Source: Clostridia bacterium
GTDB taxonomy: Bacteria; Bacillota; Clostridia; Christensenellales; CAG-138
Assembly (NCBI GenBank): GCA_017435905.1
Contig: JAFSEB010000063.1
Location: 1 to 64,000 of the forward strand
Reading direction: 5' to 3'
Length of the DNA stretch: 64,000 nt
Made by a program: the position numbers and the translations under genes. The notes under the pieces were generated by a model that saw nothing but the letters and a program-made list of their open reading frames with translations, was not told the origin of the DNA and did no database searches. Positions 48,922-57,076 of this stretch are shown here, in pieces (the first letter of the stretch is position 1; every line of letters starts with the position of its first letter).

Positions 48922-49704
48922 TCAGCTCATGGGAATGTTGCTATAGGCGCAAACCTGCAGATCATTGGACAAATCCTTTGCCGCGACGCTTCCATATACC
49001 TCGGCCATCATGGTGAATTCAACATCGCTGTTAGCCGCAGGCTTGTCTATGATCTCGGTAAAGAAGCACACGGGCTTTCCACTCTTGTCATAACCGACAC
49101 AGGTCATCGTGACATCTGCGATCCCTTCCGCCAGATCGCCGCAGTGCAGCGTACCGCTCAGGTACAGAAGGTCTCCGTCATCACTGTCTGCGACCTGCAC
49201 ATCGGACACCTGATGGAACACATGCAGGGGATCTTCTCCCAACCGCATCGCATCATCCACTTCCGGGACACAGACCGCCTGTTCTTCCTGCTGAAGATCC
49301 TCGGTGGTAGTATAGTCATACAGGTAAAAGGTCTCTCCCGGTTCTACTTCATGATCCGAAACCCAGTTGAAGTAACCCTCGTCCAAAACTGTCCCATCGG
49401 TCTTGGTCAGCGTGTAAGAGTTCAGCGAACCGACATAGATTGCCTCATCGCTTACGTTCTTCACCTCCACAAAAATGCGGAGATGAGCCCAGCCACCCAT
49501 GTGAGAAATCATATCCACCTGATTGTAGACCACCTCAACGGCCTCCGGAGTAATGTCGCCCAACTGGTCAAAATAGATGCTTTCCTGCTCGGGTGCGGGA
49601 GTCGCTTCCGGTTTATTCGCAGGAGCACCGGAACTGCTCGAACCGCAGGAAACCAGAGACAGACACATCAGTGCGCAGCAAAGGACTGCAAGTGCTTTTT
49701 TCAT
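48922..49704 (-). CDS. Lipoprotein with FxLYD-like domain
   Basis: The 260-residue precursor has lipobox LVSC and a Ser/Gly/Pro linker. The mature part holds AHLRIFVEVKNVSDEAIYVG and GETFYLYDYTTTED, similar to the DUF4352/FxLYD group of immunoglobulin-like lipoproteins, and a second similar half (IADVTMTCVGYDKSGKPVCF). Its partner is unknown. AAAGGAG lies 8 nt before the ATG. The gene follows the 783-residue exported protein by 23 nt. Confidence 0.65.
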   Translation of the reverse strand: MKKALAVLCCALMCLSLVSCGSSSSGAPANKPEATPAPEQESIYFDQLGDITPEAVEVVYNQVDMISHMGGWAHLRIFVEVKNVSDEAIYVGSLNSYTLTKTDGTVLDEGYFNWVSDHEVEPGETFYLYDYTTTEDLQQEEQAVCVPEVDDAMRLGEDPLHVFHQVSDVQVADSDDGDLLYLSGTLHCGDLAEGIADVTMTCVGYDKSGKPVCFFTEIIDKPAANSDVEFTMMAEVYGSVAAKDLSNDLQVCAYSNIPMS

Positions 49705-49727
49705 TGAAATCGCTCCTTTTTTCTTTG

Positions 49728-52079
49728 TTATCGGGTCATTCTGATGCTGTCCAGAACTCCCGGAATATCCGCTTCCATATCACTGTAGGCGTTCTGCATC
49801 TGCACGTCGTTCAGGTCAAACTGTGCACAGATGGGGAAGCCCGCCAGAAGCATAAACCCTTCGGCCCAGTACCCCAAAACCTGGTAATGAGGCTCGTCGA
49901 TATCCTCTTCCCGAACGTATTCACTCATATAAACATGGAACAACTCTCCGCCAAAACCGGCCTCGTAATTTCGTTTTTCATAGACGATAAATCCCCGATC
50001 TTCGTCTTTCACAACAAAGTTCGGGCCCCAGGACCCCGGGACGGTCATGACGAACAGTCCGTCCAGCGCCGTGACCTCAAAGACGTCGCCCCACTCGTCC
50101 CCTGTGTTCGCTTCAAGGGGCACCCGGCCGACCGGCTCCAGCAGATACCACCCGTCCAGAGAGATTTCCTGTTCCTTCTCAGGCGGACACAGCATACCGC
50201 CTACAACATCGCAACTCGTCCAGTAGATGGCGTCGGCGCGTTCCCGGTTTTCCAGAATCAAACCGGTCTTACGGTCATTTCCGTAAACCCCAAGGCTGAC
50301 GCCGTTACAGCGAATGCTGCCGCTGTAAACGACCTCACTTCCATCTCCCGAAAACAGCTGAACTTCACCGTTGGCGGTGCTGCATCCTGTCCAGACGATC
50401 AGATCGTCGATCCCGTCCCGATCCGCATCATAGAAGTAGAACTCTCCTTCGCCGTATCCGACGGCAAGTTCCTCCCGAAGATATTCATCCTTTACAAACG
50501 GGATATACCCTTCTTCCCGGAGGAACCGAAAATACAGGTCATGATGCAGGCCCTCATTCCCGGTTGGCACATCCTTTTCGCCGTGAAAACTTAAAATTCC
50601 CACAGGAAGCGGCTCGTTGGGTTCCACACAGAACATACCGTCGGAAAACCCCGACAGAAGGATCAACTCTTCGTCGATCTGTTTCTGTACCCGCTTGATG
50701 GCTCCCGCAATGCTGTCATCAAAGGAGCCGGAATCATAGGCGACCCATGCGCTTTTCAGGCACAGCATGGCCGCATCCCGCAGCATCAGCGCTGCCTGGG
50801 CATCCGCAGCAGTTGTCACCGAGCCTTCATATGCCTCACGGAACAGATCCTGAATCTGGGCACACATGGTGATATTGCGCACGCAGTCATTCTTCTTCAG
50901 CGTCTTCAGGGTGCAGCTGTCCGTGACCTCCAGCAAAAACTTCGTCACATGACCGGCCGGCGACATCGCAATCCCCGCACCGTTCAATGCGCCGGATACG
51001 ACATTTTCTCCGATGGCATGGGCGATATCTTCTGCCGTGGTCAGGATTCCTTCCGCCACAAGCCGACCACGGCTGTCTGTCATGTGATCCTCGTAGATTC
51101 GAACGATCTGGTTTCCCTGTCTGACGATGGCGGAATCATCGTATTTGATTTCGGGAGCTTCCAGCACGCGGGCCAGGGCATCGGCATAGATGGACTGTAC
51201 ACTTTTGATCTCATGTACATAGGCGGTGGCTGAGATGAGGTCGGAAATTTTTATTCCGGCGTTCCCCAATTCGTCCACAGCCTCCATGGTCTCGCGCAGC
51301 GGCCCGCTTCCTTCGGCTCCAAACAGCAGATATCCGCCGCCGGGGACCACCTCTTTCCGGTCCCTATAAAACGTTTCATACTCCTTTTGTGCTTTCAGCA
51401 CAAATCCGGAGACCTTTTCCGTAAAAGCAGTCCCGTTGGCAAGTATGGTCAGCAGACTGTCATTGTCCCCGTGATGCTTGAGCATTTCCAGCAGCAAGGC
51501 ACTGATGTCATCCTCATAGCCTTCCCCGGTCAGCATGTCGAAACGCTGGTTCCAAACCACATCAAAGGCAAAGGCAAACCCGGCAGTCACGATCCCCAGC
51601 AGAGGCATATTGCTCAGCAGATCTGCCTCATATCCGCCGTTGACCATGATACGTTCGGTCTCTTCCATCAGGCGGTCCTGATTGATGGGAAGGGAATTGT
51701 AAAGGATCTCACCGTCGGCGGCCAGAATGGCTGTGTCCAGTTCCGTCATGATCTGCTCCAGGGCGTACCACTTCTCCCCATTGCGGGTGATATACTCCAG
51801 TCCGTCTGTATTGGGGCGGAGGGACACATGCGCATTGGGGGCAAAATAGTCGCCGCCCACGTGGATCAGCCCCACCATGCGGATGGCATCGTCAAACGTG
51901 ATGTAATATCCGTCCTCCGTTTCCAGAACGGATACGGTTTTTTCCTCTTCCTCCCGGAAAATATCCCGGCAGGTGACGGTCGGTTCGGTTCCCGCCTCTT
52001 CCGCAAAGGCGGCGGGCAGGGGCAGAAGCAGCAGGGCCAGCAGACATGCTGCTATGCGGCGGAATGGTTGTCGCTTCAT
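49728..52079 (-). CDS. Large exported protein (783 aa), function unknown
   Basis: The precursor has a clear signal peptide (IAACLLALLLLPLPAAFAEE). The first part resembles a beta-rich N-domain (VLETEDGYYITFDDAIRMVG, then FAPNAHVSLRPNTDGLEYIT). The middle is mostly helical with a hydrophobic stretch (LLGIVTAGFAFAFDVVW). The last third has a VCBS/FG-GAP-like unit FYFYDADRDGIDDLIVWTG. No catalytic motif is seen. It overlaps the upstream gene by 4 nt and has GGGAGG upstream. It is the largest member of the exported-protein operon. Confidence 0.65.
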   Translation of the reverse strand: MKRQPFRRIAACLLALLLLPLPAAFAEEAGTEPTVTCRDIFREEEEKTVSVLETEDGYYITFDDAIRMVGLIHVGGDYFAPNAHVSLRPNTDGLEYITRNGEKWYALEQIMTELDTAILAADGEILYNSLPINQDRLMEETERIMVNGGYEADLLSNMPLLGIVTAGFAFAFDVVWNQRFDMLTGEGYEDDISALLLEMLKHHGDNDSLLTILANGTAFTEKVSGFVLKAQKEYETFYRDRKEVVPGGGYLLFGAEGSGPLRETMEAVDELGNAGIKISDLISATAYVHEIKSVQSIYADALARVLEAPEIKYDDSAIVRQGNQIVRIYEDHMTDSRGRLVAEGILTTAEDIAHAIGENVVSGALNGAGIAMSPAGHVTKFLLEVTDSCTLKTLKKNDCVRNITMCAQIQDLFREAYEGSVTTAADAQAALMLRDAAMLCLKSAWVAYDSGSFDDSIAGAIKRVQKQIDEELILLSGFSDGMFCVEPNEPLPVGILSFHGEKDVPTGNEGLHHDLYFRFLREEGYIPFVKDEYLREELAVGYGEGEFYFYDADRDGIDDLIVWTGCSTANGEVQLFSGDGSEVVYSGSIRCNGVSLGVYGNDRKTGLILENRERADAIYWTSCDVVGGMLCPPEKEQEISLDGWYLLEPVGRVPLEANTGDEWGDVFEVTALDGLFVMTVPGSWGPNFVVKDEDRGFIVYEKRNYEAGFGGELFHVYMSEYVREEDIDEPHYQVLGYWAEGFMLLAGFPICAQFDLNDVQMQNAYSDMEADIPGVLDSIRMTR

Positions 52080-52585
52080 CCCAATTCCTCCCTTTCCAGC
52101 ACGAACCCGTCCAGATAGGTCAGCAGTCCGCCGTACATGGCATCCACAAACTCCCGGGATTCGATCATCTTGCCGTTTTCATCCAAGTCCACGGTCAGTG
52201 TCGTGGTTTTGGTCGGAACATTCTCCCCGTTCAGCCTATTCAGGATATCCTGCGCGGTTGCGCCGTTTTGATCCGCCTGCTCTAAAATGGCCGCCATATC
52301 GGGAGCGGTGATCTCCAGCGTTACCCGGTTGTCGGCCTGCTCCAGAACGGTATACTTCACCCGGTCGATGATGGCGGCTTCCGCCTCAGTTCCGGCCGTA
52401 TCCAATTCCGTCGGTTTTTCCGACACAGTTTCCTCCAGATATTGGGTGAACTCCTCCGCGGGGGATTGGGACGGTTTCACAGCGGGGACGCTTGGTTTCA
52501 ACAACGTATTTACCACCAGACAGAGCAAAACAAGCACTACGATTACAGGAAAAACCAACCTGCGTTTTTTCTTTTCGGTCGTCAA
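52076..52585 (-). CDS. Membrane-anchored protein, function unknown
   Basis: The 169-residue protein has one N-terminal membrane segment (LVFPVIVVLVLLCLVVNTLL) and an outer domain with VKYTVLEQADNRVTLEITAP, TAQDILNRLNGENVPTKTTT and LTVDLDENGKMIESREFVDA, resembling small anchored alpha/beta domains of Clostridia. The start is TTG 52585 with GGGGTG 7 nt upstream. It overlaps the gene for the 783-residue protein. Confidence 0.6.
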   Translation of the reverse strand: MTTEKKKRRLVFPVIVVLVLLCLVVNTLLKPSVPAVKPSQSPAEEFTQYLEETVSEKPTELDTAGTEAEAAIIDRVKYTVLEQADNRVTLEITAPDMAAILEQADQNGATAQDILNRLNGENVPTKTTTLTVDLDENGKMIESREFVDAMYGGLLTYLDGFVLEREELG

Positions 52586-52628
52586 TTTAATTCACCCCGC
52601 ACAAAATACCAAAAGCGTTTACACACTA

Positions 52629-53951
52629 TTAATTGGTTCCCACATAAGTAAAGTCCAGAACCTCAGAGCCATCTGTGTAAACCACCAGAGAGGCAAGTTT
52701 TACCCAACTGTCACAGATGGTTCCGAAGTTGTAGTGAGATTCTATCACGCGGTCATTGTCAAAATCGATCTCAATTCCCAACTCAACGTGGTGTTTCCGG
52801 ATCAAATCTATTTTCCGTTTCCAGAGCGTCATTTCAAAGTTTTCACTGCCATAAACTGTGAAGGAATACGGATCATATCCAATCGCACCCGAGCCGAAGT
52901 CCTCCATCGTTCCGCTGTCGATTTTGCGGGTAACATCTCCATCCAGCGCATCCAGTAAATCGGGGTGCAAATATTCCGCAGCAGCCTCAAACTCACACTG
53001 CGCGATACACATGGCGAATTCATCCGCGTCAGAGACTGCATAGTCCGATGTAAACTCCACATATCCATGAGGCAACCTGGGAACAGAGCTATCCCAAGCT
53101 TCCGGCATGGTCTCGTCGGGACCCGGATCACTCCAGTCCTCGGACATGGTCTCATCGGGACCCGGATCACTCCACTCCCCATAGTCGAACAGGGCATCCA
53201 TGGGGTTGGCGGGATACTGCGCCTGCCGATCCGTATGGCTCCAGGAGTTCTTATCCTCCATCAGAATATTTTCATCCGCGCAGCAGACCAGAACATTTTC
53301 GGCGGACATCCAGTCCCAGTAGAAGTCAATCTCCAAAAATTCCTCCGCTGTCCCAGCAAAGTGAATTTCCTCCAGGGCGTCGCACCCATCCAGTGCCCCC
53401 GGATGAATGGTTGTCAGCGTTTCCGGCAAGTAGATGACCTTTAGGCTTGTACAATCCCGAAATACTTCCCGACCCAGAGTGTCCAGTTCTCCCTCAATCA
53501 CTACCGTTTTCAGCGAGCTGCAATCAGCGAAGGCCCACAGCTCCATGTCGATGACTCCGGCGGGAATGTGGATCTGCTGCAGCGCAGTGCAATTGGAAAA
53601 GGCACCGACCCAAATCCTTGTCAGACTCTGAGGTAAATTGACCGACTCCAGAACAACACAATTGGCAAATGCAGCCGTGCCGATCTCCTCGATTCCCTCT
53701 GAAATCGTTACCGTGCTCACATCTGAATCTTTAAAAGCGCTGCTGCCCACATACTGCACGGCCGTTCCATTGACATCGGCAGGGATCTCCACCTGCCCAA
53801 CAGCGTTCTCGGGCTTCGCAAACCCATAACAGGTATAACCATCGTCGCCTTTTTCCAATTTCATATGGAATGGGGTCGTTTCTTTTCCTCCACAGGCGCA
53901 AAGAGTACACAGCATCGTCAGCGCCGTGATCGCGGCAAACCATTTTTTCAT
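52629..53951 (-). CDS. BspA-type leucine-rich-repeat lipoprotein
   Basis: The 440-residue lipoprotein (lipobox LCAC) carries five to six LRR_5 repeats of the BspA type: VGSSAFKDSDVSTVTISEGI, IGTAAFANCVVLESVNLPQS, LRRIW-like WVGAFSNCTALQQIHIPAGV, LGREVFRDCTSLKVIYLPET. These usually bind ligands or host surfaces. A 13-residue tandem repeat (WSDPGPDETMSED) follows and then a C-terminal domain with SDADEFAMCIAQCEFEAAAE. Its ATG overlaps the stop of the ribbon-helix-helix gene, tying it to that regulator. Confidence 0.85.
   Translation of the reverse strand: MKKWFAAITALTMLCTLCACGGKETTPFHMKLEKGDDGYTCYGFAKPENAVGQVEIPADVNGTAVQYVGSSAFKDSDVSTVTISEGIEEIGTAAFANCVVLESVNLPQSLTRIWVGAFSNCTALQQIHIPAGVIDMELWAFADCSSLKTVVIEGELDTLGREVFRDCTSLKVIYLPETLTTIHPGALDGCDALEEIHFAGTAEEFLEIDFYWDWMSAENVLVCCADENILMEDKNSWSHTDRQAQYPANPMDALFDYGEWSDPGPDETMSEDWSDPGPDETMPEAWDSSVPRLPHGYVEFTSDYAVSDADEFAMCIAQCEFEAAAEYLHPDLLDALDGDVTRKIDSGTMEDFGSGAIGYDPYSFTVYGSENFEMTLWKRKIDLIRKHHVELGIEIDFDNDRVIESHYNFGTICDSWVKLASLVVYTDGSEVLDFTYVGTN
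53106..53174 (-). repeat. 39-bp tandem repeat inside the LRR lipoprotein gene
   Basis: Two copies 39 nt apart (from 53106 and 53145) differ by one base over their first 30 nt and encode WSDPGPDETM plus three residues twice. Confidence 0.75.
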
Positions 53952-54124
53952 TCCTTTTCGCTCCCCTTCGTTTCTTCATTCATTTTTTCCATGCCCAGCC
54001 GGATCAGGTCCCAATAGATCTCCGAATAGGGCCGGTCATAATAGGTCGTCTTTTTGAGCCGCTCGATCTCTGCTTCGATATCCGTGGGAACCGAGATCAT
54101 GATACGATTCATGTTGGTTGCCAT
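53948..54124 (-). CDS. 58-aa ribbon-helix-helix regulator heading the exported-protein operon
   Basis: The protein has a ribbon (NRIMISVPTDIEAEIERLKK) and two helices (YSEIYWDLIRLGMEKMNEE), the Arc/MetJ/CopG fold. It should act as a dimer on short palindromes such as ATCASTGAT found in its own promoter. GGGAGGG lies 6 nt before ATG 54124. It overlaps the LRR gene by 4 nt and is the first of seven minus-strand genes. Confidence 0.8.
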   Translation of the reverse strand: MATNMNRIMISVPTDIEAEIERLKKTTYYDRPYSEIYWDLIRLGMEKMNEETKGSEKE

Positions 54125-54145
54125 AGTAATCCCTCCCAGAAGTTC

Positions 54146-54241
54146 ATCACTGATACACCATAAGTATAGTTCATCAGTGATACACCTGTCAACACATTCC
54201 AATACAACCATCTTTACAAAAGTGATACACTGATGTAAAAT
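54146..54241. promoter_or_regulatory. Divergent promoters with shared ribbon-helix-helix operators
   Basis: Minus promoter: TTGACA (54187-54192) and TATACT (54163-54168) with an 18-nt spacer. Plus promoter: TTTACA (54213-54218) and TAAAAT (54236-54241) with a 17-nt spacer. ATCACTGATACACC (54146-54159) and ATCAGTGATACACC (54173-54186) are repeats 27 nt apart; AGTGATACACTGATG (54221-54235) is a third. The second lies in the minus spacer and the third in the plus spacer, so binding would block both promoters. Confidence 0.75.
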
Positions 54242-54260
54242 GGGTTCGAGGTGATTGACT

Positions 54261-54437
54261 GTGGCCACTGAAAAACCCCGTTTCTGCATTACCGTGGATG
54301 ACGATCTGATGAAAGAGATCGATGATTTCCGTTTTCATAATCGATATTCCAGTCGTTCTAAAGCAACGATCGAACTGATCCGCCTTGGGCTGGCCGCGTT
54401 AAAAGACAAGACCGACGACTCGTCCAAAGATGACTGA
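54261..54437 (+). CDS. Second 58-aa ribbon-helix-helix protein
   Basis: The protein has KPRFCITVDDDLMKEIDDFR, YSSRSKATIELIRLGLAALK, again the ribbon-helix-helix pattern. GTG 54261 has GAGGTG 7 nt upstream, better than TTG 54255. It is divergent from the other ribbon-helix-helix gene, equal in length but different in sequence, and ends before a terminator. Confidence 0.8.
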   Translation: MATEKPRFCITVDDDLMKEIDDFRFHNRYSSRSKATIELIRLGLAALKDKTDDSSKDD

Positions 54438-54442
54438 AGCAG

Positions 54443-54476
54443 TATGGCACAGGCTATGTCCCTGTGCCATATTTTG
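54443..54476 (+). terminator. Terminator
   Basis: TATGGCACAGG pairs with CCTGTGCCATA over a 7-nt loop and is followed by TTTTGC. Confidence 0.75.
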
Positions 54477-54532
54477 CTATTCTGACCCACTTTTGTTTTA
54501 CCATGTTTTATTGAAGAGAACGATTTCAGATA

Positions 54533-54565
54533 CATAATCCGCACGATTTTCTGCATAATCCGCAC
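54533..54565 (+). promoter_or_regulatory. Direct repeats upstream of the AgrC/A-like pair
   Basis: CATAATCCGCAC occurs at 54533-54544 and 54554-54565, 21 nt apart start to start. Two full helical turns is the spacing used by LytTR regulators such as AgrA, so these are probable binding sites of the regulator encoded at 55875. Confidence 0.6.
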
Positions 54566-54588
54566 ACAGGGAGGAGTTGTCTGTCTCT

Positions 54589-55878
54589 ATGAACCAAGTC
54601 AATTCATTTACATTTTTTGTTGGGTTCATCCACTACTGCATTTGGATGTCAGCCCTTAATCACGTACTGACCCAAAAATTCAGCCGGAGAACCATGCTGT
54701 TATTGGAGTTGCTCTGGTATCCGGTCATCTACTTCGTTCAGGTATTAGCGCTGCCCTACCTTTCAATTCTTCGTTCCATGGGTGGCCTGCTGACATTAGG
54801 GATCCCGGTCGCCTTCTTATATAAGGACCGTTTCAGCCGCCGGTCAATGGTATTGATTATTGTGCTGGCAACTACACTTCTGGTCGAATTGATTCTGGCA
54901 TTTATTTTTCCGTCGCAAATTTTGGAAGAGGGACTTGCTCAGCAACCCCTTGCTACACAGATCTATGGGCAAACCGTTTATATTTTTATTTTGGGACTGG
55001 CCATGTTTGTGGAGGCGCAGCTTCTCCGCCGATATGAAAGTAGCCTTTCCCGCCGCGAACTGTTGTTGTACACTCTTTTTCCATTAAGTCACCTGGTGCT
55101 GCTGGCAGGATGGTTCCGTTTTTTAGCCATCAATCCCAAGGAGAATTATCTTCTCTTTTTGGAACTGGCCTTCGTGTTGTGCGTCATAGCCGATGTGGCG
55201 ATGTTCTATACGCTGAAAACGACCGCCCAAAGAGCACGACTTCAAGCGGAAAATGATTTGTTGGCACGGCAAATTGACATTCAAAAGAGCCATTATGCAG
55301 GTCTTGCCGCTCAATATGAAGGGATTCGGCGGATGCGCCACGACATTGACAGCCATTTACACACCATACATATCCTGCTGCAACAAGGGCAGGTGAATGA
55401 AGCTGCTCAATTTGCTTCTGTGCTGAAAGAGCAGCGGAGCAAACAAAGTCTTTCCCACTATTGCGAGCATCCCGTTGCAGATGCTTTTCTTCTTCATCGG
55501 TTACAGGAGCTGCGGGAACAGGGCATACCAGTGGATGTTCAAGTCTCCATCCCCGCCAATACGACGATCTCAAATATTGACCTGATCCGCGCCCTCGGCA
55601 ATCTGTTGGATAACGCGGCAGAGGCTTGCCGCCCTCTGCCGCATCAACATCTCCGCCTGCGCACATATATGTCAAAGGGCTTCCTGGTCATGGAAACAGA
55701 AAATCCCTTTTCAGGGAAAGCTTTAGAAACAAAAAAACGCCGCATTCCGGAGATGGAACGCGGCGTGGGTTTCCGAATTCTGAAAGAACTGGCCCAACAG
55801 TACGACGGGCATTTTTCCTGGAGAAATCAAGCGGGAATATTCTATGTATCTCTATCCTTGAGGGGGAGTAACCAATGA
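54589..55878 (+). CDS. AgrC-like sensor histidine kinase
   Basis: The 429-residue protein has six to seven N-terminal membrane segments (FFVGFIHYCIWMSALNHVLT, SMVLIIVLATTLLVELILAF, LEPLSHLVLLAG-like) and a GHKL kinase end. The phospho-His is in YEGIRRMRHDIDSHLHTIHI; the ATP site has LIRALGNLLDNAAEACRPLP and a short G-box (MERGVGFRILKELAQQYDG). The pattern is that of quorum or peptide-sensing kinases of the HPK10 family. GGAGG lies 12-13 nt before ATG 54589. The regulator gene overlaps its end. Confidence 0.88.
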   Translation: MNQVNSFTFFVGFIHYCIWMSALNHVLTQKFSRRTMLLLELLWYPVIYFVQVLALPYLSILRSMGGLLTLGIPVAFLYKDRFSRRSMVLIIVLATTLLVELILAFIFPSQILEEGLAQQPLATQIYGQTVYIFILGLAMFVEAQLLRRYESSLSRRELLLYTLFPLSHLVLLAGWFRFLAINPKENYLLFLELAFVLCVIADVAMFYTLKTTAQRARLQAENDLLARQIDIQKSHYAGLAAQYEGIRRMRHDIDSHLHTIHILLQQGQVNEAAQFASVLKEQRSKQSLSHYCEHPVADAFLLHRLQELREQGIPVDVQVSIPANTTISNIDLIRALGNLLDNAAEACRPLPHQHLRLRTYMSKGFLVMETENPFSGKALETKKRRIPEMERGVGFRILKELAQQYDGHFSWRNQAGIFYVSLSLRGSNQ

Positions 55879-56597
55879 TGCGATACATTGCCATCTGTGA
55901 TGATGAGCCGTTACATTTGGAGTATACCAGCACCCTGATTAAAAAAATATTGCCTTCAATAGGATTTGAGGTGGATTCTTTCTCCACTGCCGACTCCCTG
56001 TTGCAAGCTATGAACGTCGGAGATTATTGCCCTGACGTTGCTGTTCTGGATATCCGCATGGATGGTTTGGATGGGATCGATCTGGCGAAAGAACTCAATG
56101 CTCGTGCCCCAAGCTGCAAGATCATTTTCCTCACCAGTTATCTGGACTATGCCACGGAAGTCTATGAGGCAGAGCACATCTATTTCGTTCTGAAAAGTGA
56201 TATGGAACATCGATTAGTGGTTGCCCTAAAAAGGGCTTTAGAAAGTTCGACTGCTTCCGACTGCATTCAAGTCAAACAGACGAAAGGAACTCTTCTTATT
56301 TCCATAAATCAGATTCTCTTTCTGGAACGAAAAGGTCGAAAAACAAGGATTCAAACAGAGGATGCAGAAGTGCAGACCACCCAACCACCTCAGGAACTGT
56401 TGACAACTGCTCCTCCAGAACAGTTTATCCGCTGCCACCAAAGCTATTGGGTACAAACTCAAAAGATTCTCGCCTTAAAAAACAATGATTTTTATTTGCA
56501 AAATGATTATCGCATTCCGCTCAGTCGTACCTACCGGCAGAAAGCAAAGGAGCAGTTTTTTGCTTCTCTGAAAAATCTATCTTTATTTAACGAGTAG
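55875..56597 (+). CDS. LytTR-family response regulator (AgrA-like)
   Basis: The 240-residue regulator has a receiver domain (AICDDEPLHLEYTSTLIKKI, phospho-Asp in VAVLDIRMDGLDGIDLAKEL, IIFLTSYLDYATEVYEAEHI) and a LytTR DNA-binding domain (LISINQILFLERKGRKTRIQ, QFIRCHQSYWV, FYLQNDYRIPLSRTYRQKAK). It should bind direct repeats upstream of its targets, here those at 54533-54565. Overlap with the kinase gene is 4 nt. Confidence 0.92.
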   Translation: MMRYIAICDDEPLHLEYTSTLIKKILPSIGFEVDSFSTADSLLQAMNVGDYCPDVAVLDIRMDGLDGIDLAKELNARAPSCKIIFLTSYLDYATEVYEAEHIYFVLKSDMEHRLVVALKRALESSTASDCIQVKQTKGTLLISINQILFLERKGRKTRIQTEDAEVQTTQPPQELLTTAPPEQFIRCHQSYWVQTQKILALKNNDFYLQNDYRIPLSRTYRQKAKEQFFASLKNLSLFNE

Positions 56598-56944
56598 ACA
56601 AAGGCAGTTATTCTTGCTCCAACATTCCAGCGCATTCCATTCAATGAGTGAAGGTTCCACCGCCAGAACTCCGTTCCAGTAGTTTAATCCTCTCACCTTG
56701 GTATGTCCTGATATTATAAAAGGTCTAAACTTGAAAAAACATCCACGAGTTATCACATTCGATAACTCGTGGATGTTCTGTTTTCCCGTACCAGCATTAT
56801 ACCCACGGTTCACAAATTGTACCTATGGGAAGTAACACTTAAGATACATACCTTTGTTGTCAGCAACTCTTGCATGGCAACTGCCATAATTCTTGTTTTG
56901 TAAAACCTGTTTTATGAACAGCTACCATGGGGTGCTTTTTTATT
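56598..56944. other. Intergenic region between regulator and tRNA gene
   Basis: Apart from the long hairpin at 56738-56777 and a short stem CTGTT/AACAG at about 56908-56922 that may end the tRNA transcript, I see no gene, repeat or promoter here. Confidence 0.5.
56738..56777. terminator. 17-bp hairpin after the AgrA-like gene
   Basis: AACATCCACGAGTTATC pairs perfectly with GATAACTCGTGGATGTT over ACATTC, with A-rich sequence before and CTGTTTT after. It lies 141 nt after the regulator stop. Confidence 0.7.
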
Positions 56945-57027
56945 TGGTGCGGCTGGAGGGATTTGAACCCTCAAGCTTTCGCCGACGGATTTTAAGTCCG
57001 TTGTGTATGCCGTTCCACCACAGCCGC
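56945..57027 (-). tRNA. tRNA-Leu (anticodon UAA)
   Basis: The minus-strand sequence starts GCGGCTGTGGTGGAACGGCA, has the anticodon arm CGGACTTAAAATCCG (anticodon TAA), a variable arm of the class II type, the T arm GAGGGTTCAAATCCCTC and the acceptor end CAGCCGC followed by A and an encoded CCA. Confidence 0.95.
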
Positions 57028-57076
57028 ACAACAATTAATTATACCGCCCCAACTGTGCTTCGTCAACGCTGCGGTT

